NCBI GenBank assembly: GCA_038521625.1
Contig: JBCBKP010000010.1
Coordinates: 1-64,000 of the forward strand
DNA from: JBCBKP01 sp038521625
GTDB taxonomy: Bacteria > Planctomycetota > Phycisphaerae > Phycisphaerales > UBA1924
DNA: 64,000 bases
Reading direction: 5' to 3'
The notes beneath the pieces are model-generated. The model was not told the DNA's origin. It did not search any database and saw only the letters and a list, made by a program, of their open reading frames with translations. Shown in pieces: positions 45,041 to 52,987 of the stretch. A program made the position numbers and the translations under genes. Positions within the stretch are counted from its first letter, which is position 1, and each line of letters starts with the position of its first letter.

Positions 45041-45049
45041 CGTCGCTCC

Positions 45050-45823
45050 TTACGCGGTGACGCCGACGGCGGCCGGCGAGCCGCCGGGCTCGTCGCGGGC
45101 CGGCTCGGTGACGACGTGCTCGTGCGCCGCCTCGACCTCCGCCGAGCCGGGCTCGAGCACGTGGTGCTCGACGAACGCGACAGCGAGCCGATCGAGCTCG
45201 CGCGTCAGGCGCTCGACCCGCCCGGAGAGCCAGTGGTACGCGACCAGCGTCGGGATCGCGACGAGCAGGCCCGCGGCGGTCGTGATCATCGCCTCGTAGA
45301 TGCCCTTGCTGAGAAGCTCGGCGTCGCCCAGCGAGTCCTGCGAAGACGCGACGGTCGCGAAAGCCCGGATCATGCCGAAGATCGTGCCGGTCAGCCCGAG
45401 CAGCGGCGCGATCGCGGCGACGACGCTCAGGGCGCGCAGCCGCCGACGCATCGCGTAGACCTCGTCCTCGCCCGCGGCGGCGATGTGCTTCTCGATGACG
45501 TCCGGCGAGTGGCCGAGCTTGCGGATGCCCGCTCCGAGCACGCGCGACGCGGGGCTGCCGTCCTTCCTGCAGACCGCGGCCGCCTCGGACTTGCCGCCCG
45601 AGGCCATCGCCGAATCGACACGCTTGCCGAGCGACGGCGGCACGATCCGCGTGCTGCGGAGCACCGCGAGGCGCTCGGCGACAACCGCCACCACGGCGAG
45701 CGAGCACAGCGCGATCGGAATCATCATGACCCCGCCCTTCGTCGCGAGCTCGAAGACCGAGCCGATGCCCTCGGGGCCGGAGGCGGCCTCCTGGGCGAGC
45801 ACGAGCGTCCCTGCCAAACTCAT
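45050..45823 (-). CDS. ExbB/TolQ/MotA family proton channel protein
   Basis: 257 residues with three transmembrane helices: 29-50 (GGVMMIPIALCSLAVVAVVA), about 128-150 and about 170-195. The MotA/TolQ signature is present (VAAIAPLLGLTGTIFGMIRAF, then EAMITTAAGLLVAIPTLVAYHW). Inner-membrane stator of the motor formed with ExbD. The ATG overlaps the TPR gene's stop (ATGA) and has GGAGG 6 bases upstream. The tail ends in an acidic, histidine-containing extension not usual for the family. Confidence 0.93.
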   Translation of the reverse strand: MSLAGTLVLAQEAASGPEGIGSVFELATKGGVMMIPIALCSLAVVAVVAERLAVLRSTRIVPPSLGKRVDSAMASGGKSEAAAVCRKDGSPASRVLGAGIRKLGHSPDVIEKHIAAAGEDEVYAMRRRLRALSVVAAIAPLLGLTGTIFGMIRAFATVASSQDSLGDAELLSKGIYEAMITTAAGLLVAIPTLVAYHWLSGRVERLTRELDRLAVAFVEHHVLEPGSAEVEAAHEHVVTEPARDEPGGSPAAVGVTA

Positions 45824-48800
45824 CGTGAACCTCCACGCGAACGCGGCCCGCCGCCGAGCGCCGAGAGCCGCTCGGACGCGAGACGCGCCCAGTCGCTGTC
45901 CGGGTACCGGCCACGCACGTCGCGGTACTGCTGACGCGCCTCGCCCACCTTGTTCATCGCCTCGAACGCCCGCCCCGCCTCGTAGATCGCCGCCGGCGAC
46001 CACTCGGTGTCGGCGAACAGGATGTCCACGCGCAGCAGCTCACGCGCCGCCTCCTCGTGTCGCCCCATCGCGAACAGGCACTCGCCGATCTGGAACTGCG
46101 CGCGGGCCGCGGTCGCCCCGTCGTGCCGGGTCGCGACCTCGCGGTAGTGCTCGATCGCCGCCGCCGGATCACCGCCGTTCTCGATCGCCCACCCGAGCCC
46201 GAACCTCGAGCGGAACCAGAGCGGCCCGTCGCCGAACTCCTCGCGGTGTGCGGCGAACGCCTCACGCGAGTCGTCCCACCGCTGCGCCTGGGCCGCGGCC
46301 TCGCCGAGCCGCAGCAGCGCCGTCTCGCGCTGGCCCGCGTCGCTCGCGCGATCCGCCGCGATCGCCAGCCGGTCCGCCGCGGCGCCCGCCCGCCCGATCG
46401 CCAGGAGCGACTCGCCGTAGACCAGCTCGGACGGCCCCGTCAGATCACCGAGGTCGCACGCCCGGGCCTCGGGGTCGAGAAGCGCCGCGGCCCGCTCGTG
46501 CCGCGACAGCTGCGCGAGCGCCCAGGCGCACTGGTAGAGCGCCGGCGCGCACAACTCGCTGGGGGTCGAGGCCGAGCTCGCGATCAGCGGCTCGAGCAGC
46601 GTGACGCCCTCTTCCAGCTCGCCCTGCCCGATGAGCAGCGTCGCCAGATCGAGCGCGGCGTGCGCCCCCGCGCCGGCGGAACCACGAGAAACGAGGCCGC
46701 GAAGCACCATCTCGGCGTCGCCATCACGCCCGAGCTGTCGCAGCGAGACCGCCAGCTCGTACCCCGCGAGCGACGCCAGCTCGCCGTCGAGCTCATCGAG
46801 ATCGATCGCCTCCAGCGTCCGCGCGGCCTCCTCGGCATCGCCGGACCGAGAGAGCGCGACGCCGTACCACGCGCGATTGAGCTCCGGAGCACCGGGGCCG
46901 GCGGAGTCGCGCAGGGCCTCGGCCGCCGCCTCTGGCTGGCCGGCGCTCAGCAGCGCCCGTCCGCGGTCGAGAGCCAGCGACGTCGCGTCCAGATCGGCCC
47001 CGGCCGCCGCCGCCCGGGCGAGCCAGTCGGCCGCCTCCTCGGGCTCACCCGCCCGCATGGCGATCGCGCCGAGGTGCCGGAAGATGAAGGGTTCGAAGCG
47101 CGAGCCGGGCGAGCTCTCGAGCAGGCGCTCGAACACGCTCGACGCCCGGGCGTCGTCGCCCACCGCGACCAGCGACTGCCCGATCTCGAACGCCGCCTGC
47201 GGCAGGTGCTCGCTCTGGGGATGTTCGCGTGCGATCCGGGCGAGCGCGTCGATCGCCGCCCGGTGGTCTTCGCGACGCGCGCGGCACAGCCCGAGGAGCA
47301 GCAGCGCGTCGTCCGCATCGGCCGGGTTCTCGCCGAGCTCGAGGTATCGGACCAGCCTCGGCTCGGCCACGCCGTACTCGCCGCGATCGAACGCGATCTC
47401 GCCGAGGGCCAGCAGCGCCGGCCGGTAGGACGCCTCATCGCCCGCCAGGCCCTCGACGCGCGCGAGCCACGGCTCGGCGTCGGCGTCGCGCTCGAGCCGG
47501 CGCAGCGCCATGCCGTAGCGGTAGGACGCCGCGTAGGCGTTGTCGCCCAGACGCTCGGCGACACGATCCACCGGCTCCATCACGCCACGGAGCGCGGCGA
47601 CCGATCCCTCGAAGTCGCCCTCGCGGTACCGGGCCTCGGCGAGCAGCACGCTGACCTCCGCCGTCTCATCGGCGGCGGGGTAGCGAGATCCAAACCGAGC
47701 CGCGAGTTCCGCAGCGCGCTCCGCGTCGCCCGTCGCCAGCGCGAGCGAGGCCTCCGCCCGCAGCGCGTCGGCGGCGAGCGGGTGCGACTCGAATCTGCGA
47801 CCGAAATCTGCGAACGCCTCGAGCGCCGCCTGGTCGTCCCCGGCCCGGTCGAGTGCGACCCCCAGATCGAACGCCATCTCCGGAGCGAGCTCCGAGTCTC
47901 CGTACGACTCGACGCCATCGCGGAGCAGAGCGGCGGCGGCCACGGGATCTCCGCGACGCAGCTCGGCCTTCGAACGCCAGTAGGTCAGCCGATCGCGGAG
48001 TGACGCATCGAGCCCGATCTCGCCCGCCGACTCGAAGAAACTCGCGGCGTCGGAGGGCTCGTCCTGCTCGAGGGAGACCAGGCCCGATTCGTACGCGACC
48101 CGGGCCGGCTGGTGGTCCGGATAGGCCTCTCGAAGGCGACGCAGCGCCGCGCTCGCGTCCTCGAGATCCCCGGCCGCGCGCCCCAGCACCGCCGAGCCGA
48201 GCAGCGCCGGCGGGGCCGTTGCCTCGGTGCCGTTCGCTGCCGCGTCGCGGAACCGGCGGAGTGCGTCGGCGTCGCGCCCGGCGGCGCGGAAGCTCTGGGC
48301 GGCGCGGAGGCGTGCGCGATCGGCGATCGCCCCGTCCGCGGTCGTCGCCAGCCGCTCGAACACGCCGGCCGCGTCCTCGTGCTCGCCGAGCGCCGAGAGC
48401 GAGACAGCTCGGAAGAACGCCATCCGCTGCTTCGACGAGCCCTCCGGGACGATCTCGGCGAATCGCTCGTAGGCCCGGACCGCTTGCCGGTGACGTCCGG
48501 CGCGACCCAACGCCTCGACGGAGAGCGCAGCGGCCGCGGGTGCGCCGGAGTGGCGGCTGAAGGTCGCGCACGCCGACTCGAACGCCTCGCCGGCCTCGCC
48601 GTACCGGGCGAGCCGGAAGAGCGCGTGCCCGCGCAGCATCGCGGCGTCGGCGTCGAACTGGAAGTCGTCCGTCTCGAGGTCCTCGAGCTCATCGAGCTCC
48701 TCGAGCGAGCGCTCGAACTCGCCCAATCGGAAATGGGCCACCGCGAGGCCGTAGCGGGCGTCGTCCTCGGACTCGCCGAGGTCGCCCGCGTCCAGAGCAG

Positions 48801-48975
48801 CGCGGTACTCGCCCACGGCCAGCTCGTGCAGGCCTCGCTGCAAGAGGCCGTGCGCTGATCGGAGCGAACGCAGGCCCGGCGTCGAGACCGTGGGCTGGGC
48901 CGCCGAGAGGGTCGTGACGGATGCGATCAGGCCGAGCGACAGCCCGGCCACGGTCCTCAATCGGCTCTTGCGCAT
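45820..48975 (-). CDS. Periplasmic tetratricopeptide-repeat protein
   Basis: 1051 residues. Signal peptide 1-25 (ending TTLSAAQ). The whole mature chain is helical TPR repeats rich in Ala, Glu, Asp and Arg. Examples are LHELAVGEYRAALDAGDLGE near the start and AAARAQFQIGECLFAMGRHEEAARELL near the end, the latter typical of CpoB/YbgF-like proteins. No catalytic motif. It is the first gene of the operon with exbB and exbD, translationally coupled by ATGA. This position is like that of cpoB in Tol-Pal loci. ATG 48975 is taken because the signal peptide starts there. Confidence 0.85.
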   Translation of the reverse strand: MRKSRLRTVAGLSLGLIASVTTLSAAQPTVSTPGLRSLRSAHGLLQRGLHELAVGEYRAALDAGDLGESEDDARYGLAVAHFRLGEFERSLEELDELEDLETDDFQFDADAAMLRGHALFRLARYGEAGEAFESACATFSRHSGAPAAAALSVEALGRAGRHRQAVRAYERFAEIVPEGSSKQRMAFFRAVSLSALGEHEDAAGVFERLATTADGAIADRARLRAAQSFRAAGRDADALRRFRDAAANGTEATAPPALLGSAVLGRAAGDLEDASAALRRLREAYPDHQPARVAYESGLVSLEQDEPSDAASFFESAGEIGLDASLRDRLTYWRSKAELRRGDPVAAAALLRDGVESYGDSELAPEMAFDLGVALDRAGDDQAALEAFADFGRRFESHPLAADALRAEASLALATGDAERAAELAARFGSRYPAADETAEVSVLLAEARYREGDFEGSVAALRGVMEPVDRVAERLGDNAYAASYRYGMALRRLERDADAEPWLARVEGLAGDEASYRPALLALGEIAFDRGEYGVAEPRLVRYLELGENPADADDALLLLGLCRARREDHRAAIDALARIAREHPQSEHLPQAAFEIGQSLVAVGDDARASSVFERLLESSPGSRFEPFIFRHLGAIAMRAGEPEEAADWLARAAAAGADLDATSLALDRGRALLSAGQPEAAAEALRDSAGPGAPELNRAWYGVALSRSGDAEEAARTLEAIDLDELDGELASLAGYELAVSLRQLGRDGDAEMVLRGLVSRGSAGAGAHAALDLATLLIGQGELEEGVTLLEPLIASSASTPSELCAPALYQCAWALAQLSRHERAAALLDPEARACDLGDLTGPSELVYGESLLAIGRAGAAADRLAIAADRASDAGQRETALLRLGEAAAQAQRWDDSREAFAAHREEFGDGPLWFRSRFGLGWAIENGGDPAAAIEHYREVATRHDGATAARAQFQIGECLFAMGRHEEAARELLRVDILFADTEWSPAAIYEAGRAFEAMNKVGEARQQYRDVRGRYPDSDWARLASERLSALGGGPRSRGGSR

Positions 48976-49162
48976 CGGCGCGACTCCCTTATCGCGGCCC
49001 CACCCGGGCCTTTGGCCGGTCGCTCGCGAACGACCCGCCGACCGCCGGATCGGTGCTTCTCTCAGTACGCGAGGAGACCGTTGGGGGCCGATCCTGTCAA
49101 GTTTCATCACCCGAATTCACCCGGGGAACCCACCGGGCCCCGGACCCGGACGAACACCCTAG

Positions 49163-49189
49163 ACAGGCGGGTCGATCTTGGCCGCCTGT
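49163..49189. terminator. Inverted repeat downstream of tRNA-Met
   Basis: An 8-bp stem (ACAGGCGG / CCGCCTGT) with an 11-base loop lies 31 bp after the tRNA-Met 3' end and ahead of the TPR operon. There is no T-tract, so intrinsic termination is doubtful. A TAGGGT -10-like element on the minus strand (49156-49161) follows and could start the TPR operon. Confidence 0.3.
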
Positions 49190-49220
49190 GACTCGCGTGA
49201 TCGGGACAGAAACAGGGAAG

Positions 49221-49294
49221 TGCCGAGGGGGAGACTTGAACTCCCGACCTCCGGGTTATGAATCCAGCGCTCTAGCCAGCTGAGCTACCTCGGC
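49221..49294 (-). tRNA. tRNA-Met (anticodon CAT)
   Basis: 74 bases. The cloverleaf folds by eye: acceptor GCCGAGG/CCTCGGC, D arm GCTC/GAGC, T arm GGGAG/CTCCC with TTCAAGT loop. The anticodon loop TTCATAA gives CAT. The acceptor stem is fully paired from G1, so it is an elongator-type tRNA or an Ile-CAU tRNA rather than the initiator. In the anticodon stem CTGGA/CCCGG the pair next to the loop would be A-C, a mismatch. CCA is not encoded. Confidence 0.93.
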
Positions 49295-49346
49295 AATGGG
49301 CAGAGATGATACCCGGCGCCGGTGCGTCGATCGCACTGCCGAGGGG

Positions 49347-49676
49347 TCAGCCCTGCTCGCCGGCCGCCGCCGCGGGCGGGCGGTCGCCGGCGTGATCGCC
49401 CGAGTTCGAGCCATGGCTCACGCGGAGGTCTTCGCCAGACGCGTTCGACGGCGCCTGGGCCGAGTTGAACTGCCGCTGCTGCCCGCCACGCTCGTCCTCG
49501 TGCATGACGTCGTTCATGCCCTTCTTGAACTCGCGCACGCCGCCGCCGATATCGCGCATGACCTTCGGCAGCCGCGAGCCGAACAGCAGCAGCATGATCA
49601 CCAGGATGATGATCCATTCCATGCCGCCGGGCAGCCCGAGGAATGCCAGGGCCCAGCCAGAGATGACGCCGTCCAT
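49347..49676 (-). CDS. tatA: Twin-arginine translocase subunit TatA/TatE
   Basis: 109 residues. Pore-forming component of the Tat system for folded proteins. A transmembrane helix (MEWIIILVIMLLLFGS, about 19-34) is followed by the conserved FGSRLPKVMRDIGGGVREFKKG amphipathic helix and a disordered acidic tail. The N-terminus is about 18 residues longer than usual; Met19 could be an alternative start. SD-like GGAG precedes the ATG at 49676. tatB and tatC are not in the window. Confidence 0.93.
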   Translation of the reverse strand: MDGVISGWALAFLGLPGGMEWIIILVIMLLLFGSRLPKVMRDIGGGVREFKKGMNDVMHEDERGGQQRQFNSAQAPSNASGEDLRVSHGSNSGDHAGDRPPAAAAGEQG

Positions 49677-49867
49677 CGAATCGCTCCGATCCCGGCCCCG
49701 CGCCGCCCGTCCTGAGCCGCGCCGGGGAACCGATACCTCTCATTCAAGAGCCGGCCGGCCCCCGAATCAACGCAATTCCCGCGTGTGCCTTGCAACACTC
49801 GCGAAGGCGAACGCCGCCGACCGACAGGCCGAGGCCGCCCCGAGCGTCCTGTGACGTCGAGACCGCA
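49677..49867. other. Intergenic, no recognised gene
   Basis: 191 bp between tatA start and folD stop, both on the minus strand. No tRNA, strong hairpin or repeat was seen. It probably holds the tatA promoter. Confidence 0.5.
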
Positions 49868-50758
49868 TCAGCCGGAGCCCAGAGCCGAACCCGAACGTTT
49901 ACCTGCCTCGGCACATGCGATCACGTTGCGGAGCAGCATCGAGACGGTCACCGGCCCGACGCCGCCGGGAACCGGGCTGATCCAGCCGGCACGCTTCGAG
50001 ACCGCGTCGAACGCGACGTCCCCCACCGTCCGCATCCCGCCGCCCGGGGCCTCGACGCGGTTGATCCCGACGTCGATCACCACGGCGCCGGTCCGGACCC
50101 AGTCGCCCTTGACCAGCTCGGGCACGCCCGCGGCGGCGATGAGCACGTCGGCGGATCGGGCCATCTCCTCAAGGCCCCACGTGTGTTTGTTGCAGCTCAC
50201 GACCGTGGCCTCGTGCTGCATCAGCATCGCGGCGAGCGGCCGCCCGACCGTGACGCTCGACCCGACCACGACGACCCGCTTTCCGCGGAGCTCGATGCCG
50301 GTCTCCTCGATCAGCCGCATGGCCGCCAGTCCGGTGCACGGGGCCAGCGTCGACCTCCCGTACACGATGTTGCCGATGTTCGAGGGGTGCACGCCCTCGA
50401 CGTCCTTGCTCGGCTCGATCGCGGCCTTGACGTCGTCCGCGTCGACGCCGAAGGGCAGCGGCATGTGGACCATGATCCCGGTCACGGCCTCGTCGCGCCC
50501 GAGGCGCCGAACGAGCGCGACGATCTCTGCCTGCGGAGCGTCCGATTCGAGCTCGTGCAGGCGGTACCCGATGCCGAGCTCGTCGCACTTCCGGACCTGG
50601 TTGGCGGCGTAGGTCCGGGCGGCGTTGTCTCCGAAGTCGATCAGCACGGCGTCGAGCGCGGGCTCGATCCCGTCCTCGCGCAGACGCTTCGCCCGCTCCG
50701 CGATGGAGCGGCGCTCGCCCTCGGCGATCGCCCGCCCGTCGATGATCCGCGCCGACAT
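49868..50758 (-). CDS. folD: FolD-like methylene-tetrahydrofolate dehydrogenase with altered cyclohydrolase site
   Basis: 296 residues, full FolD length. FolD normally oxidises methylene-THF with NADP and then hydrolyses methenyl-THF to formyl-THF. Fold and dehydrogenase motifs are kept: Tyr50, GIMVHMPLPFGVD, VVVVGSSVTVGRPLAAML (nucleotide loop), GAVVIDVGINR and PVPGGVGPVTVSMLL. The residues used for the cyclohydrolase step in E. coli numbering are changed: Lys54 to Gln, Lys56 to Arg, Gln98 to His and Asp121 to Glu. Dehydrogenase-only activity is predicted. The ATG has no Shine-Dalgarno site but TAGGAT 6 bases upstream. It is divergent from ligA. Confidence 0.85.
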   Translation of the reverse strand: MSARIIDGRAIAEGERRSIAERAKRLREDGIEPALDAVLIDFGDNAARTYAANQVRKCDELGIGYRLHELESDAPQAEIVALVRRLGRDEAVTGIMVHMPLPFGVDADDVKAAIEPSKDVEGVHPSNIGNIVYGRSTLAPCTGLAAMRLIEETGIELRGKRVVVVGSSVTVGRPLAAMLMQHEATVVSCNKHTWGLEEMARSADVLIAAAGVPELVKGDWVRTGAVVIDVGINRVEAPGGGMRTVGDVAFDAVSKRAGWISPVPGGVGPVTVSMLLRNVIACAEAGKRSGSALGSG

Positions 50759-50764
50759 CGGGCC

Positions 50765-50770
50765 ATCCTA
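50765..50770 (-). promoter_or_regulatory. -10-like element for leaderless folD
   Basis: TAGGAT on the minus strand ends 6 bases before the folD ATG. Confidence 0.5.
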
Positions 50771-50789
50771 GCGGGACGCCGAGACCCGA

Positions 50790-50795
50790 TAGCAT
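50790..50795 (+). promoter_or_regulatory. -10-like element for leaderless ligA
   Basis: TAGCAT ends 6 bases before the ligA GTG at 50802. Only 43 bp separate the folD and ligA start codons, so the two promoters must overlap. Confidence 0.5.
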
Positions 50796-50801
50796 CGCGG
50801 C

Positions 50802-52949
50802 GTGGGTGGTGATCAAGCCAAACGCGCCGGGGCCCTTCGGACGCAGCTCGAGCGCGCCGACCGCGCCTACTACGTCGACAACGACCCGGTCATGTCCGAT
50901 CGGGAGTACGACGAACTCCTGGCCGAGCTGGCGCGCCTCGAGGCCGAGCATCCGGAGCTCCAGGATCCGGCGAGCCCGACCGCGCGTGTCGGCGGAGAGC
51001 CGATCGACGGGTTCGAGACGGTGGCGCACGCGGTGCCGATGCTCTCGATCGACAACACATACGACGAGAGCGAGCTCACGGCCTGGATCGATCGCGTGGT
51101 CCGGACCGCCGGCGGCGAATCCGTCGGGCTCTTCCCCGGCGCGTTCCCCCCCCTCGTCTGCGACCCGAAGATCGACGGCGTCGCGATGTCGCTCCGGTAC
51201 GAGTCCGGAACGCTCCGCCGCGCCGTGACCCGCGGCGACGGCACGAGAGGCGACGACGTCACCCACGCCGCCCGGACCGTCCGGTCGATCCCTCTCACGC
51301 TGCGCGGTCCCGCACCCGGCGTTCTCGAGATCCGCGGCGAGATCTTCATCCCACGCCCCGAGTTCGAACGGATCAACGCCGCTCGCGTGGCGGCCGGCGA
51401 CGACCCGTTCATGAATCCGAGGAACGCGTGCGCGGGGACGATCAAGCAGCTCGACCCGCGCGCGATCGCCGACCGGAATCTCCGCTTCGTGGCGCACGGG
51501 CGGGGCGAAGTCTCGGACGCGGGTTTCGCGGATTCGTTCGGTTCGTTCCTCGAGGCCATCCGGACGCTCGGGGTCCCGACCTCGCCGCACACGACGCGCT
51601 GCGACAGCGCGGGCGCGGTGCTCGAGACGATCCGAAGTTTCGAGGCCTCGCGCGGCGAACTGGATTACGACACCGATGGGATGGTCGTACGCGTCGATAG
51701 CTTCGAGCTCCAGTCAAGACTCGGCGTGCGAAGCAAGTCGCCCCGCTGGCTCGTCGCGTACAAGTTCGCCGCGGAACGCAAGCCGACGGTCCTGAACGAT
51801 GTCGAGCACCAGGTCGGCAAGACCGGCAAGATCACCCCCCGTGCCGTCATGGAGCCCCTGCTGCTCGCCGGCACGATGGTCCGGCACGCGTCGTTGCACA
51901 ATTACGGTCTCGTTCGTAAGAAGGACATCCGGATCGGCGACACCGTGCTGGTCGAGAAGGCCGGCGAGATCATCCCCTACGTCGTCGAGCCCGTGCTCGC
52001 CGAGCGGAAGAAGAACGCCCGCCGGATCCAGCCGCCCACCAGGTGTCCCGCCTGCGGCGGCCCGCTGGAGATCGAGCCGCCCGAGGCGGCGGACGACCCG
52101 GAGGCCGAGACCGCCCGCCGGTGCGTCAACCCGGCGTGCCCCGCCCAGCTGCGCGAGAAGCTCCAGTGGTTCGTCGGGCGGAACCAGATGGACATCGACG
52201 GGCTCGGGGAGCAGACCGTCGTGCAGATCCTCGACAGCGACATCCCCGTCGAGACGTTCGCCGATCTGTGGCGAGTCGGTGAGCACCGCGAAGCCCTGCT
52301 CGCCCTCGAGGGCATGGGCGAGAAGAAGATCGAAAGGATCCTCGCCGGGCTCGAGGACGCGAAGTCCCGGGGCCTCGCGCGTGTGCTCGCCGGCCTCGGC
52401 ATCCGGAACGTCGGAAGCTCGACCGCAAAGGCCCTGGCCAAGCTCTTCCCCAGCCTCGACGCGCTCCTCGACGCGGATCTCTGGAGTCTCATGCCCAAGG
52501 CCGTCAACACGATGAGCAAGGCCGACCGCCTGGCGCTGACCGGCAGCGAGGACAAGGTGCCCGACGGCTACGAGACCGGGCTCGGCGCCACGACCGCGCC
52601 GGTGGTCCATGCGTACTTGCACAGCGAAGCGGCGACGCGGATGTTCGACGCCCTGCGGGAGGTCGGCGTCAGCCTCGAGAGCGTCGACCACGTCGAGCCC
52701 GGCGGCGCCGACCACGGCTCGCCGTTCGCCGGCAAGACGATCGTGCTGACCGGATCGCTCGAAGCGTTCGACCGCAAGACGCTCTCGGACCGCCTCGAGA
52801 CGCTCGGCGCCCGCGTCAGCTCGTCGGTCTCCAAGAACACCGACCTGGTCATCGCGGGCGAGAAGGCCGGCTCGAAGCTGGAGAAGGCGAACAAGCTCGG
52901 CGTCGAGGTCTGGGACGAGACCAGGCTCCTCGAGACGCTGGATGCCTGA
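50802..52949 (+). CDS. ligA: NAD-dependent DNA ligase LigA
   Basis: 715 residues. Seals nicks in DNA replication and repair using NAD. Domains in order: Ia (YYVDNDPVMSDREYDELLAEL), adenylation domain with Lys123 in CDPKIDGVAMS, OB fold, a four-cysteine zinc finger (CPACGG and CVNPACPAQ, separated by a longer acidic loop than usual), helix-hairpin-helix repeats (LGIRNVGSSTAKALAKLFPS) and a C-terminal BRCT domain (FAGKTIVLTGSLEAFDRKTL). A short insertion (FPGAFPPL) precedes the KxDG motif. The GTG start at 50802 is supported by TAGCAT 6 bases upstream and by the N-terminal alignment. Confidence 0.97.
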   Translation: MGGDQAKRAGALRTQLERADRAYYVDNDPVMSDREYDELLAELARLEAEHPELQDPASPTARVGGEPIDGFETVAHAVPMLSIDNTYDESELTAWIDRVVRTAGGESVGLFPGAFPPLVCDPKIDGVAMSLRYESGTLRRAVTRGDGTRGDDVTHAARTVRSIPLTLRGPAPGVLEIRGEIFIPRPEFERINAARVAAGDDPFMNPRNACAGTIKQLDPRAIADRNLRFVAHGRGEVSDAGFADSFGSFLEAIRTLGVPTSPHTTRCDSAGAVLETIRSFEASRGELDYDTDGMVVRVDSFELQSRLGVRSKSPRWLVAYKFAAERKPTVLNDVEHQVGKTGKITPRAVMEPLLLAGTMVRHASLHNYGLVRKKDIRIGDTVLVEKAGEIIPYVVEPVLAERKKNARRIQPPTRCPACGGPLEIEPPEAADDPEAETARRCVNPACPAQLREKLQWFVGRNQMDIDGLGEQTVVQILDSDIPVETFADLWRVGEHREALLALEGMGEKKIERILAGLEDAKSRGLARVLAGLGIRNVGSSTAKALAKLFPSLDALLDADLWSLMPKAVNTMSKADRLALTGSEDKVPDGYETGLGATTAPVVHAYLHSEAATRMFDALREVGVSLESVDHVEPGGADHGSPFAGKTIVLTGSLEAFDRKTLSDRLETLGARVSSSVSKNTDLVIAGEKAGSKLEKANKLGVEVWDETRLLETLDA

Positions 52950-52987
52950 CTGGAGGCGCCGGGCCGAGCGGCCGATAGCGGGCCCGG

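Noticed and set aside
49100..49105. TTGACA on the minus strand upstream of the TPR operon as a -35 box
   Set aside because: No matching -10 at 16-18 bases (TCTCCT at 17). It is probably chance; TAGGGT at 49156-49161 is no better supported.
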